From: a virus
Virus record (IMG/VR): IMGVR_UViG_3300025704_001538
Coordinates: 1 to 64,000 of that record
Length of the DNA stretch: 64,000 nt
Direction: 5' to 3' (one strand)
Of the stretch, positions 28,790 to 39,500 are shown piece after piece; the first letter of the stretch is position 1, and each line of letters begins with the position of its first letter. Under the pieces are notes generated by a model. The model worked only from the letters and a program-made list of their open reading frames with translations, ran no database searches and had not been told where the DNA came from. The position numbers and the translations under genes are program-made.

Positions 28790-29245
28790 TCAAGAAAGGG
28801 TATATTCCATATAATTCTGTGTCAATTTGTCAGAAGAAAAAACTTCAGTCAAGGACTTCAGAATGGACTTTAAATGAGGTCTTACGTCAACCGTGTACCT
28901 AATCTTCGGTGGGTATCTCTTGCCGTCCCAACCTCGATGCATGATAACTTCGTCATTATATTTAACATAGATGTTAAATACCTCGTCATCATCAGTCATA
29001 GAGGTGTCTAAAATTTTTGGGTCAGACATAATCTGATACTGGTTCTCCAGCATGTACCAAATTGTTTTAGATTTCAAATCGCCATGAATTTTCATATATA
29101 CGTCATTAACTGCGTCAGCTAATTCCATACTATTTTTAGCGTCTACGTTAAATCCTTTAACATTGTAATACCTCTGTACAATGATATTGTCATTCAATGT
29201 GAGTAGAAACTCCATCTTAGTAATGTCATTCTTTTCTTTACTCAT
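28790..29245 (-). CDS. Conserved-looking protein of unknown function in the replication cassette
   Basis: 151 aa, mixed alpha/beta, no signal peptide or recognised motif. Notable stretches are FLLTLNDNIIVQRYYNVKGF near the start and HRGWDGKRYPPKIRY in the second half. Its first six residues (MSKEKN) match those of the adjacent helicase, possibly by chance. It lies 12 bases after the 5'-3' exonuclease and 40 before the helicase, so a replication accessory role is possible, but nothing in the sequence proves it. Confidence 0.6.
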   Translation of the reverse strand: MSKEKNDITKMEFLLTLNDNIIVQRYYNVKGFNVDAKNSMELADAVNDVYMKIHGDLKSKTIWYMLENQYQIMSDPKILDTSMTDDDEVFNIYVKYNDEVIMHRGWDGKRYPPKIRYTVDVRPHLKSILKSLTEVFSSDKLTQNYMEYTLS

Positions 29246-29257
29246 TTTTTGTTTTTT

Positions 29258-30268
29258 TTAATTAGTTTTTCTAAATCTTCTTTTTTCTTTTCTTGTAAGT
29301 TTCATAAAAGGTGTCAAGAAATACACCCATGCGTTGTCTGTTTTAGGTAAGTACTTAAAAATCCCGTCATCCATCATCATTCTCATAAGATTTTGATATC
29401 CCCGACCTTCAGGGTCAATATCTTCTTTATAATAAAGTTCAACGAGTTCCCTTGCTTCGTCAGTTAACAAAGGTAAGGATAAATCCACTAAACTTCTATT
29501 AATAACATAGAATTCTTCACCATATACCCCCCTTTTTGTTTTACCTGAAAGTAAATTTTGTAATGCTCTGTTATCTTTGTCATTTTCGTGTAGTTGTTCA
29601 CCCTTCTGTAAAATATCGTCAACACTAACGACAGAATCAACTATCTCAGGAAAAAGTTTTACAAATGTTTTTTCACCAAAATAATATATCCCGTCAATAT
29701 TATCAGACTTATCACCTGATATTATTTTAAATGTTGTAACATTCTGATGAGGTATAGAAATATCTTTAAGTTTTACCTTATCACCAAACTTAATCATTTG
29801 TTTTTGAGTTGGTGAGTAGACTTGTACTCTTTCGGAAATTAGTTGTGTTAAGTCTTTATCCGCCGAGAATATTGTTTTGTTTTCATCTTCAGATATTTGA
29901 CAGTAGTATGCTATCATATCGTCCGATTCATTACCATCAACAACAACCTGACGAATAAACATCTCTTCCAAGTACTCTTTCACTCTCTTTTGTTGCCAAT
30001 TAAAAGATTGTTTTTGGATATCGTTTAGTCTGTTATAACGACGATTCTCTTTGTATTCAGGAAAAATCTTTTTCCTTTGATTAGAGTTGTCATTGCCGTC
30101 CCAAAAAACAATAACCTTATCGTAGTTGTATTCGGATATAAATCGTCTAATTGTATTCACAAAGTGGTAGATTCCACCTATGTGATTACCCTTATGGTAA
30201 TATTCCCGAACACCGTGATATCCAATCTTAAATAGATTGTTACCGTCCACTAATAAGGTTTTTGTCAC
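29258..30268 (-). CDS. 5'-3' exonuclease / RNase H of the FEN family (T4 Rnh-like)
   Basis: 336 aa (T4 RNase H is 305). FEN-family acidic motifs are visible: LLVDGNNLFKIGYHG at the N-terminus, VIVFWDGNDNSNQRKKIFPEYKENRR split around residues 52-77, VVVDGNESDDMIAYY at ~108-122, TIFSADKDLTQL, and the helix-hairpin-helix-type ISGDKSDNIDGI at ~185-196. These Asp/Glu clusters bind the two catalytic metals. The enzyme removes RNA primers and flaps from Okazaki fragments. It sits 11 bases downstream of the uvsX-like gene. The C-terminus ends in a Lys/Arg-rich tail (LTRKEKRRFRK). Confidence 0.88.
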   Translation of the reverse strand: MTKTLLVDGNNLFKIGYHGVREYYHKGNHIGGIYHFVNTIRRFISEYNYDKVIVFWDGNDNSNQRKKIFPEYKENRRYNRLNDIQKQSFNWQQKRVKEYLEEMFIRQVVVDGNESDDMIAYYCQISEDENKTIFSADKDLTQLISERVQVYSPTQKQMIKFGDKVKLKDISIPHQNVTTFKIISGDKSDNIDGIYYFGEKTFVKLFPEIVDSVVSVDDILQKGEQLHENDKDNRALQNLLSGKTKRGVYGEEFYVINRSLVDLSLPLLTDEARELVELYYKEDIDPEGRGYQNLMRMMMDDGIFKYLPKTDNAWVYFLTPFMKLTRKEKRRFRKTN

Positions 30269-30278
30269 TTGTTTTAAA

Positions 30279-31283
30279 TTACGCGATTAGACTATCTTCT
30301 TCCAACTTAAAATCACTACCTGTTCCAATAATATCTTTCCAATACTCAGAATGTTCTGACTTGTACTTTTCAATAGACTTCTTCTCTTCCGTTGAGTCTT
30401 TACCCGCTAAGAATCCATGAGCAGTTACAAGTATTCTACCATCTTCATATCCTAGTCCGTTAATGTGGTTTTTCATTACAGAGACTTTTGTTCTGCTAGC
30501 GAATTTTACTTTTCTTTTGTCTTTTACTGCAGTAATCTTCGTAGTTCCTGCATTCTTTTGATTACCAAACAAGAATACCATTGATGAGTTCAACCAAATC
30601 GCTTCACCACCCTTCGCCTTGATTTTAGGTTGTCCAAAAGGATTGTCGGGGAGTTCTACCCATGGTTGATTAACAATAACCAAAGTGTTTTCGTGTTTAG
30701 AGTCTGACCTACGTGAACCTGATATTCTTTGGTTAATACCCATTCCTATTTTGTCTGCGAGTACCGCAGCGTTGTGTTGTTTACCTCCTTTACCGTCATA
30801 AGTCATCTTACAAGGTACAGAACCTACCGAGTCCCAAAGGAAAAGAAGGTCATAATCCAAGTCTCCCTTTTCTTGCGCATCTAACAAAGAATTGATATAG
30901 TCTGTAATTTGCTCGATGTATTCAAAGTTGTTATTGAAGATAAAAAATCCATCCCAATCCAACTCTCCAGTTTCTTCATCCACTAATTCTTCACATTCAA
31001 AACCCATAAGTTTTGCGTGGTCAAACGACCATTTTTGTTCCGTAATGATAAATACTGGAAGAATACCTCTCTTTTGTGCGTCAACCGCCGCTTTAACCAA
31101 AGCAGTTGTTTTACCTGTGTCTGAATGACCCAAGAACATATTAAGATGTCCCATAGCAGGTCCAGGTACTCCTACGGCATCCAAAAAATCAGTGCCCAAG
31201 TCATAGAATCTTTGAGGTTTGAATTTTGCCGAAGAAGAAAACTGCTTCTTTATGTCTTTAAATGATTTTTTCTTAATTGCCAT
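30279..31283 (-). CDS. uvsX: RecA/UvsX-like recombinase
   Basis: 334 aa (T4 UvsX is 391). RecA-like core: Walker A GHSDTGKT at 52-59 (LNMFLGHSDTGKTTALVKAA), then an aromatic FIITEQKWSFDHAK strand-helix, Walker B DYDLLFLWDSVGSVP at ~143-157, and the L2/motif region TLVIVNQPWVELPDNPFGQP followed by KAKGGEAIWLNSS. It forms filaments on ssDNA and drives strand exchange and recombination-dependent replication, loading over gp32-like SSB. It lies immediately downstream of ssb, with a hairpin in the 86-base gap. Confidence 0.85.
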   Translation of the reverse strand: MAIKKKSFKDIKKQFSSSAKFKPQRFYDLGTDFLDAVGVPGPAMGHLNMFLGHSDTGKTTALVKAAVDAQKRGILPVFIITEQKWSFDHAKLMGFECEELVDEETGELDWDGFFIFNNNFEYIEQITDYINSLLDAQEKGDLDYDLLFLWDSVGSVPCKMTYDGKGGKQHNAAVLADKIGMGINQRISGSRRSDSKHENTLVIVNQPWVELPDNPFGQPKIKAKGGEAIWLNSSMVFLFGNQKNAGTTKITAVKDKRKVKFASRTKVSVMKNHINGLGYEDGRILVTAHGFLAGKDSTEEKKSIEKYKSEHSEYWKDIIGTGSDFKLEEDSLIA

Positions 31284-31324
31284 TGTATTTTGTTTTTTTC
31301 ATTACAAAAATTTCATAATGATAA

Positions 31325-31354
31325 AGATGGGAGAGTTGTTACACCCCCCCATCT
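31325..31354 (-). terminator. Hairpin between ssb and uvsX (partial terminator or attenuator)
   Basis: On the minus strand AGATGGG...CCCATCT form a seven-base stem with a 16-base loop, followed by only TTTATC. The T-tract is weak, so this probably lowers rather than stops read-through from the heavily needed ssb gene into uvsX. Confidence 0.5.
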
Positions 31355-31369
31355 ATTGTTTTGTTTTTG

Positions 31370-32230
31370 TTAGAAAGGAAGGTCTTCGTCAACCTGCATT
31401 TTTGTTTGTGGGTCTTTTAATTCTTCAGTAGTTTCTGTCTTAGTAGTTGTAGTACCACCAATTGTTTCGGTAGTGTCGTCACCATAGACAAACTTCTTAA
31501 GTTCAGAATCCCATACAGGTGTCTCACCACGTGCAACCGCCTCAAGATACTCAATAGGTCTTTGTGCGTAAACGTCAGACCATGTCATACCATCTTCTAT
31601 CCATTCTTTCATTTGGTCCGCATCTCCACTTAAAGGACATGGGTCATCATACATGATTGTCTGAACAACGGTGTATTCAATTCCTGAATTAGTCTTAGAT
31701 TTAGATAGTTCGACAATGAGGTCACGACCTTCGTTACCATCCGTAACGTCTCCTTTTGCCCTCCAAATAGGAATGATTTTATCGAGAATACCCTCCTGCT
31801 TATAGTTGTCTTTAAATCTCCAAAACTTTACCCCGTCTTCTTCATTATCTCGGTCAATAACCTTCACAATGTAAAACTTACGAGGTCGGTATTGCATTGC
31901 CAACTTCTTATCCGCCTCTTTACCCGTAGACATGAGTTCTTCATATACTTCAGTTAGTGGTGAACGTTCTCCATCATTTTTTCCTGGGTCGTATAGTTTA
32001 ACCCATCGTCCATCAACTTGTACTTCGTGAAACCATACCTCCTTAAATGGTGATGAACCGTCAGGAGTGGGGAGTATTCTAATTCGTGATTGCCCTGATT
32101 TGGTTCCTTTAGGTAGATACGTAGTGTAGTATTTTTTAAGACGTTCTTGTTGCGTCATTCCGTCTCCACCACCGCGAGACTCTGTGTTTTTTTCGTACTG
32201 TGCCAGTACTGCGTCGAGTGCATTTGCCAT
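31370..32230 (-). CDS. Single-stranded DNA-binding protein, gp32-like
   Basis: 286 aa (T4 gp32 is 301). The N-terminus is basic and Gly-rich. The core has an OB-like pattern (GQSRIRILPTPDGSSPFKEV, then FYIVKVIDRDNEEDGVKFWR). The C-terminus is acidic and ends DEDLPF, much like the D-D-D-I-P-F tip of bacterial SSBs that recruits partner proteins. A Thr-rich linker (TETIGGTTTTKTETTEE) precedes the tip. A cysteine near the middle (DPCPL) is not part of an obvious zinc site, unlike T4 gp32. It coats ssDNA for UvsX, polymerase and helicase. A promoter lies 48 nt upstream. Confidence 0.85.
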   Translation of the reverse strand: MANALDAVLAQYEKNTESRGGGDGMTQQERLKKYYTTYLPKGTKSGQSRIRILPTPDGSSPFKEVWFHEVQVDGRWVKLYDPGKNDGERSPLTEVYEELMSTGKEADKKLAMQYRPRKFYIVKVIDRDNEEDGVKFWRFKDNYKQEGILDKIIPIWRAKGDVTDGNEGRDLIVELSKSKTNSGIEYTVVQTIMYDDPCPLSGDADQMKEWIEDGMTWSDVYAQRPIEYLEAVARGETPVWDSELKKFVYGDDTTETIGGTTTTKTETTEELKDPQTKMQVDEDLPF

Positions 32231-32277
32231 AATTTTTTTCTTTTATTCGTTAAATTTTTATCTATTACTCAATGTAA

Positions 32278-32305
32278 AATATAACAACGAAAAACACTAA
32301 GTCAA
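32278..32305 (-). promoter_or_regulatory. Putative early promoter of the replication cassette
   Basis: On the minus strand TTGACT, 16-base spacer, TATATT(TT), about 48 nt before the ssb ATG and after the lipoprotein terminator. The same architecture precedes the SNF2 and DNA polymerase genes. The -7 box also fits the flavobacterial TAnnTTTG form. Confidence 0.5.
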
Positions 32306-32322
32306 ATGATACACATAAAAAA

Positions 32323-32340
32323 GGACCATCAATATGGTCC
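32323..32340 (-). terminator. Rho-independent terminator after the lipoprotein gene
   Basis: Perfect stem GGACCAT / ATGGTCC with a four-base loop and, on the minus strand, a following T-run; it starts a few bases after the lipoprotein stop codon. A-runs on the left and T-runs on the right make it bidirectional in principle. It separates the late tail/baseplate genes from the ssb promoter. Confidence 0.88.
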
Positions 32341-32345
32341 TTTTT

Positions 32346-32621
32346 TTATTCTGATATGTCAGTACGAACTATTAGAACCCCTTCTTCCGTTGGGTGTTTT
32401 TCAATCACCCATGTGATACCGTTCCAATCTGTCCATTTTTCACCGACTTTAATTGTACTCTCCCAATACTTTATAGGGTATTGTCCGTCCCAATATGTGG
32501 GAATCATTGCGTCAAATCCAAATTTACTAGGATTTTTGTATACTTTTGTTGGGATTGTATTATAACATCCCGAAAATAAAAAAGTAATTAATATTAATAG
32601 TATTTTATAATCTATCTTCAT
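32346..32621 (-). CDS. Small phage lipoprotein
   Basis: 91 aa, starting at the ATG at 32621. An upstream in-frame start at 32678 would bury the signal peptide. Residues 1-18 are a lipoprotein signal: MKIDYK charge, hydrophobic ILLILITFL, then LFSGC with Cys19 as the lipidation site. The mature part is short and Trp/Tyr-rich (TYWDGQYPIKYWEST, WTDWNGITWVIEKHP). Its start overlaps the acidic-protein gene by 17 bases and a terminator follows. Possible roles are superinfection exclusion at the outer membrane or a spanin-like lysis lipoprotein; the sequence decides neither. Confidence 0.75.
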   Translation of the reverse strand: MKIDYKILLILITFLFSGCYNTIPTKVYKNPSKFGFDAMIPTYWDGQYPIKYWESTIKVGEKWTDWNGITWVIEKHPTEEGVLIVRTDISE

Positions 32622-33237
32622 CTTCAAATGGTTTATCAAAAGACTTTTTGATATCACCATCAGAATAACTTTCAACATCGTCAGAGGTTAAAACGTATTC
32701 GTTTTTACCTGTTTGTTCTAACTCATCTTGTTTGTCCATAAAGAAGTCTGTTAGTTTTTGATTGTATGGATAACTATCAAGACTTCTCAACTGTAATTTT
32801 TCTTCAGGTGATTTTTGTCTGTATTTTTCAACTTTTTGTTCTAAGTCGTTAATCTTATTTAAGATAGTGTCCATCTCACCTAATTTAGAAGTTAAATCAT
32901 CTAACTTACTAAACATATTCTCCATATACTCATCCTGTTTGTCAGAAATATCTTTCTGAGTTGTTACTAAATCTGTAATGTCTAACTCCTCAACACCACC
33001 TTCATCAGTAATATCGACACTTTCATCTCCAACAACTTCAACATCTGGGTCACTATCAACGTCTACAGGTTCAGGAACTTCCTCAACATTTGTTTCGGTA
33101 TCTACACCCATTTCCAAATTTTCATCACCACCTTCATCAGGTAGTGGGGGTAATTCAGTATCTTCCTGCTCAATGATATAATTAGTTATCTTATTATATC
33201 TTTCAATTTCATTTATAATTTTTTTATCTATAGACAT
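32605..33237 (-). CDS. Acidic coiled-coil protein, function unknown
   Basis: 210 aa. The N-terminal ~25 residues are a Lys/Ile-rich helix ending IIEQE. Residues ~25-90 are extremely acidic (long runs of Asp/Glu/Val/Pro). Residues ~95-145 form a likely coiled coil (DKQDEYMENMFSKLDDLTSK, then MDTILNKINDLEQKVEKYRQ). The C-terminus is again acidic. This composition is typical of assembly factors or internal virion proteins. The N-terminal helix resembles the N-termini of three other proteins here (see findings). It lies between the hub/89-codon region and the lipoprotein. Confidence 0.6.
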   Translation of the reverse strand: MSIDKKIINEIERYNKITNYIIEQEDTELPPLPDEGGDENLEMGVDTETNVEEVPEPVDVDSDPDVEVVGDESVDITDEGGVEELDITDLVTTQKDISDKQDEYMENMFSKLDDLTSKLGEMDTILNKINDLEQKVEKYRQKSPEEKLQLRSLDSYPYNQKLTDFFMDKQDELEQTGKNEYVLTSDDVESYSDGDIKKSFDKPFEDEDRL

Positions 33238-33248
33238 TTTTCTAATTT

Positions 33249-33473
33249 TTAACCATTTAATAATGTTTTTACGCCATGTCGTGTCTCAACTTTCATAGTT
33301 CTATTAACCTTCATAGTGTTATCAACTCTTTCAATTAAACCATCTCTCATTCTGACGGTATAACAATCTCCAGTATCTAAATCACAAACTTCTTTATAAC
33401 CATCACCATTATCTCTTTCAGTAATTCTACTATCTTTTTGTAGGTAGTCGTCTAATAAATTTTTAATGTTCAT
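33249..33473 (-). CDS. Small protein of unknown function
   Basis: 74 aa from the ATG at 33473. The longer frame begins with TTG at 33518 inside the previous gene's stop and is less likely, because a TATTTATATAAAAAG motif sits just 14 nt upstream of the 33473 ATG. The protein is charged, with a CDLDTGDCYTVRMRDG core holding two cysteines and a short N-terminal helix (MNIKNLLDDYL). No family recognised. Confidence 0.6.
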   Translation of the reverse strand: MNIKNLLDDYLQKDSRITERDNGDGYKEVCDLDTGDCYTVRMRDGLIERVDNTMKVNRTMKVETRHGVKTLLNG

Positions 33474-33487
33474 TTGTAATCTTTTTA

Positions 33488-33495
33488 TATAAATA
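33488..33495 (-). promoter_or_regulatory. TATTTATA late-type motif upstream of the 74-aa gene
   Basis: The coding strand reads TATTTATATAAAAAG, ending 14 nt before the ATG at 33473; same form and spacing as five other sites. Confidence 0.45.
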
Positions 33496-33514
33496 TGTTT
33501 ATTGTTAGGAATAT

Positions 33515-36500
33515 TCAACTTTCACCTCTCTGTATCACAGATTTAAATATATCTAACCACTGTTCATAATTAGTTTTGAATTTTTCGTTGGTTTGTTTTT
33601 GATAATTAACCTCTTTTATAATATCAGATGCACTTCCGTTAATTGTCGGATTAGAGTAAATATTACTCATATAAACAGTTGTTAAAGTTTTAGGTAATTC
33701 ATCTATAACTGCCCCTTGTTGTAGTACATCGTATATTGCATCGGCCATGGGTCCGATTGGGTTAAGTGTTGCTCTCATAAAATCTAATGATTTTTCGATA
33801 TTATCAAATGATGCTATTGTTGTTAAAATCCCCCCATATTGTACACAAACCTGAGAATCGAAGAATTGGTCTCTATTAGTTACTAATATATCAGTTCTTA
33901 CATCCATAATATTGTTATTATAGCAATTTTCTCTGATTGACTGATTTTGTGTCGATATTCCGTATATTAATGTTTTTATCTTATCACTTGTAAAATCTTT
34001 ACTGTTAACATAATCAATAACTTCTTGCGCTTGTATTGGTGTTTTTACCATTTCGGTAAATGGTTTTTGAGGATATTTGGTAATCTCTTGTCCCTTTTCT
34101 TCTGGTCCTTGGGAGATGTTTTTCATCTTAGTTAATGCTAAATCATTTTCCGTCCCACCTGTTTTAGCGTTTGTTTCAATTTGTCTGACTTTCTCCTCCC
34201 ATTGTTTTAATAGCTGTCTATTAACACTAGCAACTAACTTATCAGGTGGTGATAGTGCAAATTTCGGTATTCTTACCCCGTCAAAATTAGTGGTAAAACC
34301 TCTATTAGTTATATTATGTGTTACATTCATAATTAAATACGGTCCATAAAATAAGGGTACGTTTGTTAGGTTAAAGTACATCGTGGGTTGTATCATAGCG
34401 TTACCCATAGACTGTACTTGACATGTATAACTTCTAGTTTTATAAAAATTATAAAGAGATTGAGATTGTTGAGCCACTTGTTGACCCGAAGCTTGAGAAC
34501 CTATGTCCTCCAATACTTGGAATGTCGGTCCAATATTTTTGTGTTGATTCATGTCTATAGAGACTGAGTTAAATACTCCCTGATTTCTTTTTCCGAAATC
34601 TACCTGAAATCCTACACATCTATTACTATCAGAATAGTTAGTTTTGTTTGTTTGATTTTCTCTTAATGGGCAATCCGATGGGTTTGTTATATCAAACGCG
34701 TCGTCACCTTTTCTAAAAGTATTATTCTGCCCTGTACCTAAATTAGAGGATGGTTCACCAACATAAATTCCAATCATTCTCGGTCTACTATCTCTAGTAT
34801 CGACTTCCATAAACGTACCGAATAGGTCATTCGGTATGTCTTGTGGTAATGGTTCATTTTTCTTAGTCCTATCATTTCTACCGTAGAAATTAGTATACGC
34901 GGGTGTTGGTATAAATGTAAAATTATTTTTTTGGTATATCAGACCTAATAACCCATAAACTGACATTTTGTCACTTCTACCTGTTATAAAACCTTCTAAT
35001 TCGGAAATATTTACAACTACCTTATCCCCCACCGGTCTGTTCGCTCTATCTAAAAATAAGAAGTCTTCAAAAATAGTTCTGTTTTTAAAGTCTTGACCTG
35101 CCACCCATTTATCATTAAGTGCTTGAAACGTTTTCCATAGTTCAAGTTTTGGTATATTTCCGTCTATCTTAGACAGTCCTAATGATTCTTCAGTAATAGA
35201 TACCGATGGTAAATCTCTATTCAATTTTATAAATATCTGATTTAGTATATCCTTTTGGAAGTTTTCTTGTTCCCCAAGGTACTCGTTAATTTCGTTTATA
35301 AAATTATCTTTATTCATCGTTTGGTCTTTCGACTTTTTAGATGCATAAATTTTTATGATAGGAGATAATAGTTGAACATTACTTTCAGTAAATTCAAATT
35401 CCATATCAACAAAAAAGTCGGTTAGATATGAGCCGTTATCTCCATACTTAAATCCTCCCTCGGAGAAATCTCCAACATATTCATACATTGCCTTCCACGC
35501 ACTCGGATAAGACGCCTTACTTGACCCTAAACTTACACCTCCACCTTCGGTAGGTAATGAGTTCTGTACATAGTTTCCAAAATTATAAGGGTCTTCAATT
35601 TTTTGTGACGATAATGTTGTTAATGAACCATAAACTTTATTATTATATTTCGATGGGTTTCCAATTTTAAGTATGATATCTTTATTTGTGAGTACGTCCA
35701 AATTATAGTTTATGAATTGTGTGCTTTGTGAGTTAGTTAAACTTTTCAATACATTGTCAAAATTTAACTGTTCACTAGGAGCATTAACCATTAATAAAGA
35801 TTTTAAAACTTCATGAATATTTAAATCATATTTATATAAATTAGGTCCATTGTATAAACTTTCCTGATTTTCATAAACCGATTTCCATCTACTCAGTTCA
35901 GTTGAAGGGACTTCTCCATTTTCATATTGACCCCTCACCTCTTCACTATTTATAAACTCTTCAAATGTTGTGTTTCCTCTGTTAACTAAGAATTGTGTTT
36001 TATTCGGTGGTTGACAAAAATTTAAAAAGTGTTGTTCAAATAAATCCAACATGTCTTTAGTAAAGACACCGAAAATATCATCTATCGATGAATAAGTTAA
36101 AGAAGTATCATTACCTAAATTAAACGCCTGTGTATTTTTATTTTCAGGGTTAATATGTTTTATATATTGATTAGGTTTTGGTTTATCAATCATTTCATTT
36201 GAGTAGTATCCGTAGTTTGAAGATGACCATAATGACCTTACCCCTCCATTATAAATCGATGGGTTTGTTGTTACATTTTGTTTGTGGTTACCAACCGCAT
36301 CAAAACATTCAAATCTTGTTTGATTAAATTTAGCTTCACCAAAAGAAGGTATTATTAGTACCTTATTTTCTTTATTCTCTCTAAAATCATAATTACCTAA
36401 AACATTAAAGTACTGTGACCATGTATTCATCTGATAATCGGTCTCAGGGTCTTTAGAAAGTTTTATTTTTGTTTTTGATGTCGTACCTATTTGTAATCCT

Positions 36501-39500
36501 TTTTCGGTTTGAGCGCTTTGTAGTTCTGACGATGAATACGTACTAAATACGTCTTTTTTGGTGAAGAAATAATAAACGTCATTCATCACTTTAGGGAAGA
36601 ATCCGTTTTGGACTCTTGTCGACTCAAGGTTTATCGTGACGTTCAAATCTCCCCCTAAAAATGCGGGGTCACCCTGATTCAGTTGTATTATATCGGTAAA
36701 TTGCTCATATTGTTTTATTGTGGTATTATCACCATTATAATCATTAAAACTATATGACTTAGACGTGTTGTTTGAAATGGGGTCATATGCGTTTACATAA
36801 TCGAAATCTTTCCATACATCATCTAAAATATCTATATTATCATTTTGATATTTTTTATATCTATGCCATATCGAACCATACTTTAATATGAAAGGGTATG
36901 GTAGTTTATGAATAGCCGAATACTTGTTTAATGTTGCAAAAATATAATTTAACTCTGTGGTTATTGTATTTGAGTTTGTTTTAAACTTTTCTTTTAGTGT
37001 GGATAAAGGTAAAGAATTTAAGTACAAATAACCTAAAGCGGTATATGGATTTTCAATTTCATTTTTTTCGTTTTCAACTCCTTTCATAATTGAGTTGATG
37101 AAATATGGTGTATTAAGTAGTGAAGTAGTTTGGTTTCTACTAATGTAATTCTCAGTTGTGTCATATTTTGTCCCATAATCAATAAAGGACTCTGTTAATA
37201 CTAAATCTTTTTGCATCCTAAGATTGTAGTAATTTATGACTTGAGCGTTTGTTAGGTAGTTTGTGTTTCCGTTAGAATTAATTGATGAGTCAAGGTCACT
37301 AGTCTCTTGTGTTGGTGAATTACTATAGTTTAATATCCATTCAAAATACGTGAATGGTTTTTTGTCATATGTTTTACCTATACTTGACTGACCTGATGAT
37401 TGTGAACCTAAATCCGCTAAAACATCAAAACCGTACTTAAAAGACGCGATACTCTTTTTGGTTGAGTTTATTGAAAACATTTTAGACGTGTCGTTACTTA
37501 ATTCAACTGAACTTATTTGTGACCCCTCTGATAAATTATTCTGTATCCATAATAAATTATTAAATGGGTAACCATCACTAAATGACATTTCGTCTGAGTA
37601 GCTAGCTTTAAGGTATTTTTCTAATTTATCTATATTTTCAACATTTGACTCAACTGTGGTACTATCTCCTTCTAAGTAACTTAAATCATATATTCCATAA
37701 TCATTTTCTAAATATGATTTTATATATGGCGTCGTAAACTCTCCCCTTGAGTGTAAATTCCAATTTGTACCTTGTCCGTTGTTGGAAATAGACTTCATAT
37801 ATCTCAACATATTTTCGTAACTAAATGCGAAGTTTTTTAATAGCTCGATTAACTCCGTTGAGTTAACAACTGATTCTTTAAGGTTATTATACTCAAAGTC
37901 ACTAACAACACTGTAAACCTCATCCCTATAACCACTTGATTTATAAAGGTTAGTATAATTACTACTTAATAAAGTTCTTTCAAATATTTCATATATAAAT
38001 GGAACTATGTTTAAGTCTGTATACGGTTGATTTTGGTTTGGGAACTCTATCGCATTTATACCCATAAATGGATTATCCTTTAACGTATTAGTTAAATCGA
38101 AGTCTATATTTCCTGACTCTTTCTGAGTAGCCCCTTTCATAAATTCTTCAACAAACCTAACCTCAGGCCATACCGTAGAAGAGAACGCTCTTAATTGTGA
38201 CGCGACAGTATAGTCACCAGGGTATGTGTCTTTTAGTTCTTCATTTCCGTCTTCATCTACTGAGTTAACAAAATACTGAGGCCAAGGATATACAATGGCG
38301 GTTTCTTGTTGTGGGTTATTAGTTGTCGGGGCATTACCACTATTTGTTTCAACTCCTTGTGATTTTTCAGGAGATAAAACGGCATTTCTTCTTATCGGGT
38401 TTTTTCTTTGTTCCCAAGATTCGTCATGTACTTGGTCCATTAATCTTAGGAACGCGTCTGCACTTGCCGATATAACAGCGATTATGTTTTTTATTGTAGG
38501 GTAAAATCCAAGACCCACGTTAGGACTTTTTATTTTTTCCGCCAACGCCTCAGACATCTTTTCTTCTACCATACTCCTCTTAGTCTCAAAGTCATCATTT
38601 AACCTCTGTAACTTACCCAAAAAACTAGTTATATTGTATTTTGTTTTACCGTATACATCCCCAAAGATGAAGAAGGTCCTCCTAAGCTGACTGTCCTCCA
38701 TTTCTAACGTCTCAGCGTTAACTTGGTATCCATTAATTGTCAGTTCTGTCTCTATCTCAACCTTTAGTGCCTCGACTTCCTGTTCTGTACCCGCTCTACC
38801 ATTTCTTACTTCAAACGTAGATTCATAATCGATATCATCGGGATTGGTTATTTGTGTTAAAAAATTATTGATTGATATTGTTGAGGTGAGCGTAGTTTCT
38901 AATTTTTTTCCGTGTATTTTTGCTTGTCCGTCACTACCAAACGTGGTATTATCATTTAGTTTTGTGTTATATTCCTTGATAATGGTGTCAAGTGAAGATA
39001 TAGAGTCACTTATGTTTTGTAGCGCAGTCTCTTCCTGATTTGTTAATTCTTTTTTTAACGGATATACTACCGCTGAGTTTGGGATGTTTAATATGAATGG
39101 TAGGTTTTTATCGATATTTTTTGTTTCCCAATTATCCGTTATTTGCCCGTATATCTTACTTTCATATTCTTTTAATGTTTTTCGATACAAATCAATATCG
39201 TTTAAGATTGCAAAATCTTCTTGTCCATACGCCTCCATTACATACCGTTCAAAGTTTTCCAACTTCATTAACATTTGACTTAACGTTAGTTCAGGGAAAT
39301 TTTCATCTATCAAACCTTTGGCCTTATATGAACTATAAACATTCTTTATCATATCATAACCTCTGGTAGATTTAATCCTCCTGACTTCTTGTAAACCCGA
39401 TTCATTACTGGTTGTGGTCTTTTCGGGACCTAACGTTGCGGTTCGTTCGTACATATGAGGTAATGCGAATAGAGAGTCTACTGATATATCTGAAAGAAGT

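Noticed and set aside
28781-28793. TATATTTATTAAG upstream of the helicase as another late motif
   Set aside because: Overlaps the upstream stop codon, lies about 35 nt from the start, and is in the early cassette; could be chance in AT-rich DNA.
32622-32678. Longer start for the lipoprotein (codon at 32678)
   Set aside because: It would place 19 residues before the signal peptide and overlap the upstream gene by 74 bases; the ATG at 32621 gives a textbook lipoprotein N-terminus.
33474-33518. TTG start at 33518 for the small 74-aa gene
   Set aside because: The ATG at 33473 has the recurring TATTTATA motif at standard spacing; the longer version starts within the previous stop codon.
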